64,000 nucleotides of DNA from Streptomyces sp. HUAS ZL42 (lineage in GTDB: Bacteria > Actinomycetota > Actinomycetes > Streptomycetales > Streptomycetaceae), in the NCBI RefSeq assembly GCF_040782645.1, contig NZ_CP160403.1, forward strand, positions 8,467,001-8,531,000. Reading direction: 5' to 3'. The notes under the pieces were generated by a model that did not search any database, had not been told where the DNA came from, and was given only the letters and a program-made list of their open reading frames with translations. Position 1 is the stretch's first letter, and every line of letters begins with the position of its first letter. Shown here piece by piece: positions 62,601 through 64,000 of this stretch. A program made the translations under genes and the position numbers.

Positions 62601-63758
62601 TCAGGCCTCGGGAGAGCGCCGGTCGGTGACGAGTTCCATGCGGGCGAGCGTGAGGAGGTGGGCGGGGGAGCCGTCCTTCAACGCCGAGGCGTTCGTACCG
62701 AGGGCGCCGGCGTCCAGGAGTGCCGTCACCTCGGCCGCCTGACCGCGGTCCGTGAAGCCGAGCACCGGTCCGGGGTCGGCGTCGAGGCCACCACGCACGT
62801 CGATCAGCCGCACCACGACGTCGTCGCGCTGGAAGACCGTGCTGCGCAGCACTGGGCTGTGCGGATCGTCCGCCGCCGCCTCGTCGTGCTGGGCGAGCAA
62901 CTCGGCCAGCCGCATGCCGCCGCCCTCGCGGGCCGGGTAGTACAACGCGTGCCGCACGGCGTCCGGGCTCTCCTGGCCCGCCGTCACATGGTGTACGGCG
63001 GGCAGCGCCGCGCGGGTGAAGAAGACGCGGGCGGACTCGGGATCGTTGAGGTCCCGGTCCTGCTCCAGATAGGGGTTGATGGCCTCCTCCACGGCCCGCA
63101 CCTCGGGCTGCCGTGCCACGTAGCGCAGCGCGGCGAGCAGGTCGCCCCGCACCTCGATGGCACGCACCACCCGGTTGCCGTGCATGAACAGGGAGGTGCG
63201 GCACAGGCGGGTGTTGTCGTCGACCTGCGGCTCGGGGGAGGCGTAGTCGGCGAGGATCTTGGCGACGACCTCCTCACTGCCCGGCTTGACCGTGAAGGTG
63301 AGCGCGTGACGGATCGTGCCGTCCCCGATCCGGGGCGACGCCTGCAGCCGGCGCTGCCCGGGCGCGGCGTCCGCCGCCGGCCCGCCGGTCTCGCGGACGA
63401 CGTGGAAGCGGAGCGACCTGGTGTCCCGGACACAGCTGTGCAGCGGCTCCACCATCCGTACGTGCTCCTCGCTGTTCACCCAGGTGAGGAACGGCGGGGC
63501 GCTCTCCCACTCACTGGTGATGAGCCATTGGGAGGGATTCTCGATCGACTGGCACAGTTGGTCGCTGACATGCCCGGGGACGGACGCAACCTGGTTGCAG
63601 AGTTGTTCGTAGGCCTCCAGGAACTGCTGCTGGGCTCCGTCGTAGACGTCCACCAGCAGGACGACCCGGAGTCTGGAGCCGTCGAACACGGACTGGGAGA
63701 CACGTTGCGACACCTGTCGCGTCAGTGGTTCTGAAGCAGGTGCAGACGTGGTGGTCAT
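62601..63758 (-). CDS. whiE ORFI: SchA/CurD-domain polyketide protein (whiE ORFI equivalent)
   Basis: A 385-residue protein of the SchA/CurD family found first in spore-pigment operons. The N-terminal 110 residues resemble an antibiotic-biosynthesis monooxygenase (ABM) fold ([20 protein letters not shown]); the rest has two related SchA-type segments ([26 protein letters not shown]). Exact function is unknown. ATG 63758 has AAGGAG at 11 bases; GTG 63767 sits too close to that site. First gene of the seven-gene operon, 55 bases before the cupin gene. Confidence 0.88.
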   Translation of the reverse strand: MTTTSAPASEPLTRQVSQRVSQSVFDGSRLRVVLLVDVYDGAQQQFLEAYEQLCNQVASVPGHVSDQLCQSIENPSQWLITSEWESAPPFLTWVNSEEHVRMVEPLHSCVRDTRSLRFHVVRETGGPAADAAPGQRRLQASPRIGDGTIRHALTFTVKPGSEEVVAKILADYASPEPQVDDNTRLCRTSLFMHGNRVVRAIEVRGDLLAALRYVARQPEVRAVEEAINPYLEQDRDLNDPESARVFFTRAALPAVHHVTAGQESPDAVRHALYYPAREGGGMRLAELLAQHDEAAADDPHSPVLRSTVFQRDDVVVRLIDVRGGLDADPGPVLGFTDRGQAAEVTALLDAGALGTNASALKDGSPAHLLTLARMELVTDRRSPEA

Positions 63759-63922
63759 CCTGCGCACATCTCCTTCGCGGGGGCAGAGCTGACGGTGTGC
63801 CGCGGTGATGCGGCGTCAGCGTGCCTCGATCCTGTGCCCGTCCCCTGCAGCGCGCGACTCGTATGAACTATGCGGGTGATCGACGGGCGGCGATCTCGAG
63901 CCGTCGTCGGCCCGCACACAGG
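63759..63922 (-). promoter_or_regulatory. upstream region of the polyketide operon
   Basis: The only space for the operon promoter. It holds AAGGAG before the first gene; the segment near 63858-63868 (TATGAACTATG) is AT-richer than its surroundings. I cannot name a sigma-factor class from the sequence. Confidence 0.35.
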
Positions 63923-63955
63923 CGTCGCGCCGACAGCACGGCTGTCGGCGCGACG
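63923..63955 (-). terminator. terminator at the right edge
   Basis: A perfect 15-bp stem (63923-63937 with 63941-63955) with a 3-base loop. A minus-strand frame that ends at a TGA at 63979-63981 may be the last codons of a gene lying mostly outside the window, which this hairpin would serve. Confidence 0.7.
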
Positions 63956-64000
63956 GGGTGTTCCTCGAGGGCCGTGGGTCAGGTCAGTGCCAGCGCCGTC

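Noticed and set aside
63979..64000. Possible end of a minus-strand gene
   Set aside because: Only about seven codons (ending ALALT) are visible; with the hairpin next to it this is plausible, but too short to annotate as a gene.

Overview
The window is high-GC actinobacterial DNA, almost certainly from a Streptomyces chromosome. The evidence is GC-rich third codon positions, GTG/TTG starts behind GGAGG-type ribosome sites, many 4-bp ATGA/GTGA gene overlaps, SpoIIE-type phosphatases, a MurT/GatD pair, the secreted tripeptidyl aminopeptidase Tap and a spore-pigment (whiE-type) polyketide operon. I see no rRNA, tRNA, CRISPR array, transposase or plasmid gene.

Layout. 1-2464: end of ureC, then ureF, ureG, ureD (urease maturation). 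2569-4249: secreted peptidase tap with a hairpin over its ribosome site. 4252-9981 (minus): an SDR enzyme, a PlsC-type acyltransferase and two SpoIIE-type signalling phosphatases. 9982-10774: non-coding DNA built from three tandem 223-bp repeats. 10775-13452: rocD, ddaH and an Lrp/AsnC regulator (arginine/ornithine catabolism). 13552-17589: a four-gene overlapping operon with a LytTR regulator, small membrane protein, sodium:solute symporter and LytS-like kinase. 17593-21070 (minus): a 52-residue membrane peptide, a Ser/Thr kinase and a PASTA lipoprotein. 21166-26179: CtaG, phosphofructokinase, GatD/MurT and peptide deformylase. 26274-37080: TetR plus an acyl-CoA dehydrogenase, an aldehyde dehydrogenase, Nudix/DNA ligase, a flavin reductase facing an XRE-cupin regulator, and a quinone-oxidoreductase/double acyl-CoA dehydrogenase operon.

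37149-42739 holds mixed secreted and regulatory genes: a Tat-exported phosphodiesterase-like protein, a phosphodiester glycosidase, a methyltransferase-Nudix fusion, PadR, an orphan LamG remnant and a peptidoglycan-binding membrane protein. 42875-56145 looks like a sugar-acquisition island. It has a 1733-residue secreted enzyme with two GH43 catalytic domains, a complete sugar ABC transporter, and a second paralogous sugar-binding lipoprotein cotranscribed with a GAF/PAS/SpoIIE/ATPase signalling phosphatase. 56241-63758 carries a secreted beta-helix protein, an O-methyltransferase and a seven-gene type II polyketide operon in the whiE ORFI-VII order, transcribed toward the methyltransferase and separated from it by a perfect 20-bp hairpin.

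Working together: the right half pairs extracellular hemicellulose breakdown with pentose-type uptake and a possible sugar-linked partner-switching signal. The left half is conserved nitrogen, lipid and envelope housekeeping. The most unusual items are the twin sugar-binding proteins around one phosphatase, the 223-bp tandem repeats, the double-catalytic GH43 enzyme, the kinase whose PASTA module sits on a separate lipoprotein, and a chain-length factor with Glu at the ketosynthase cysteine position.
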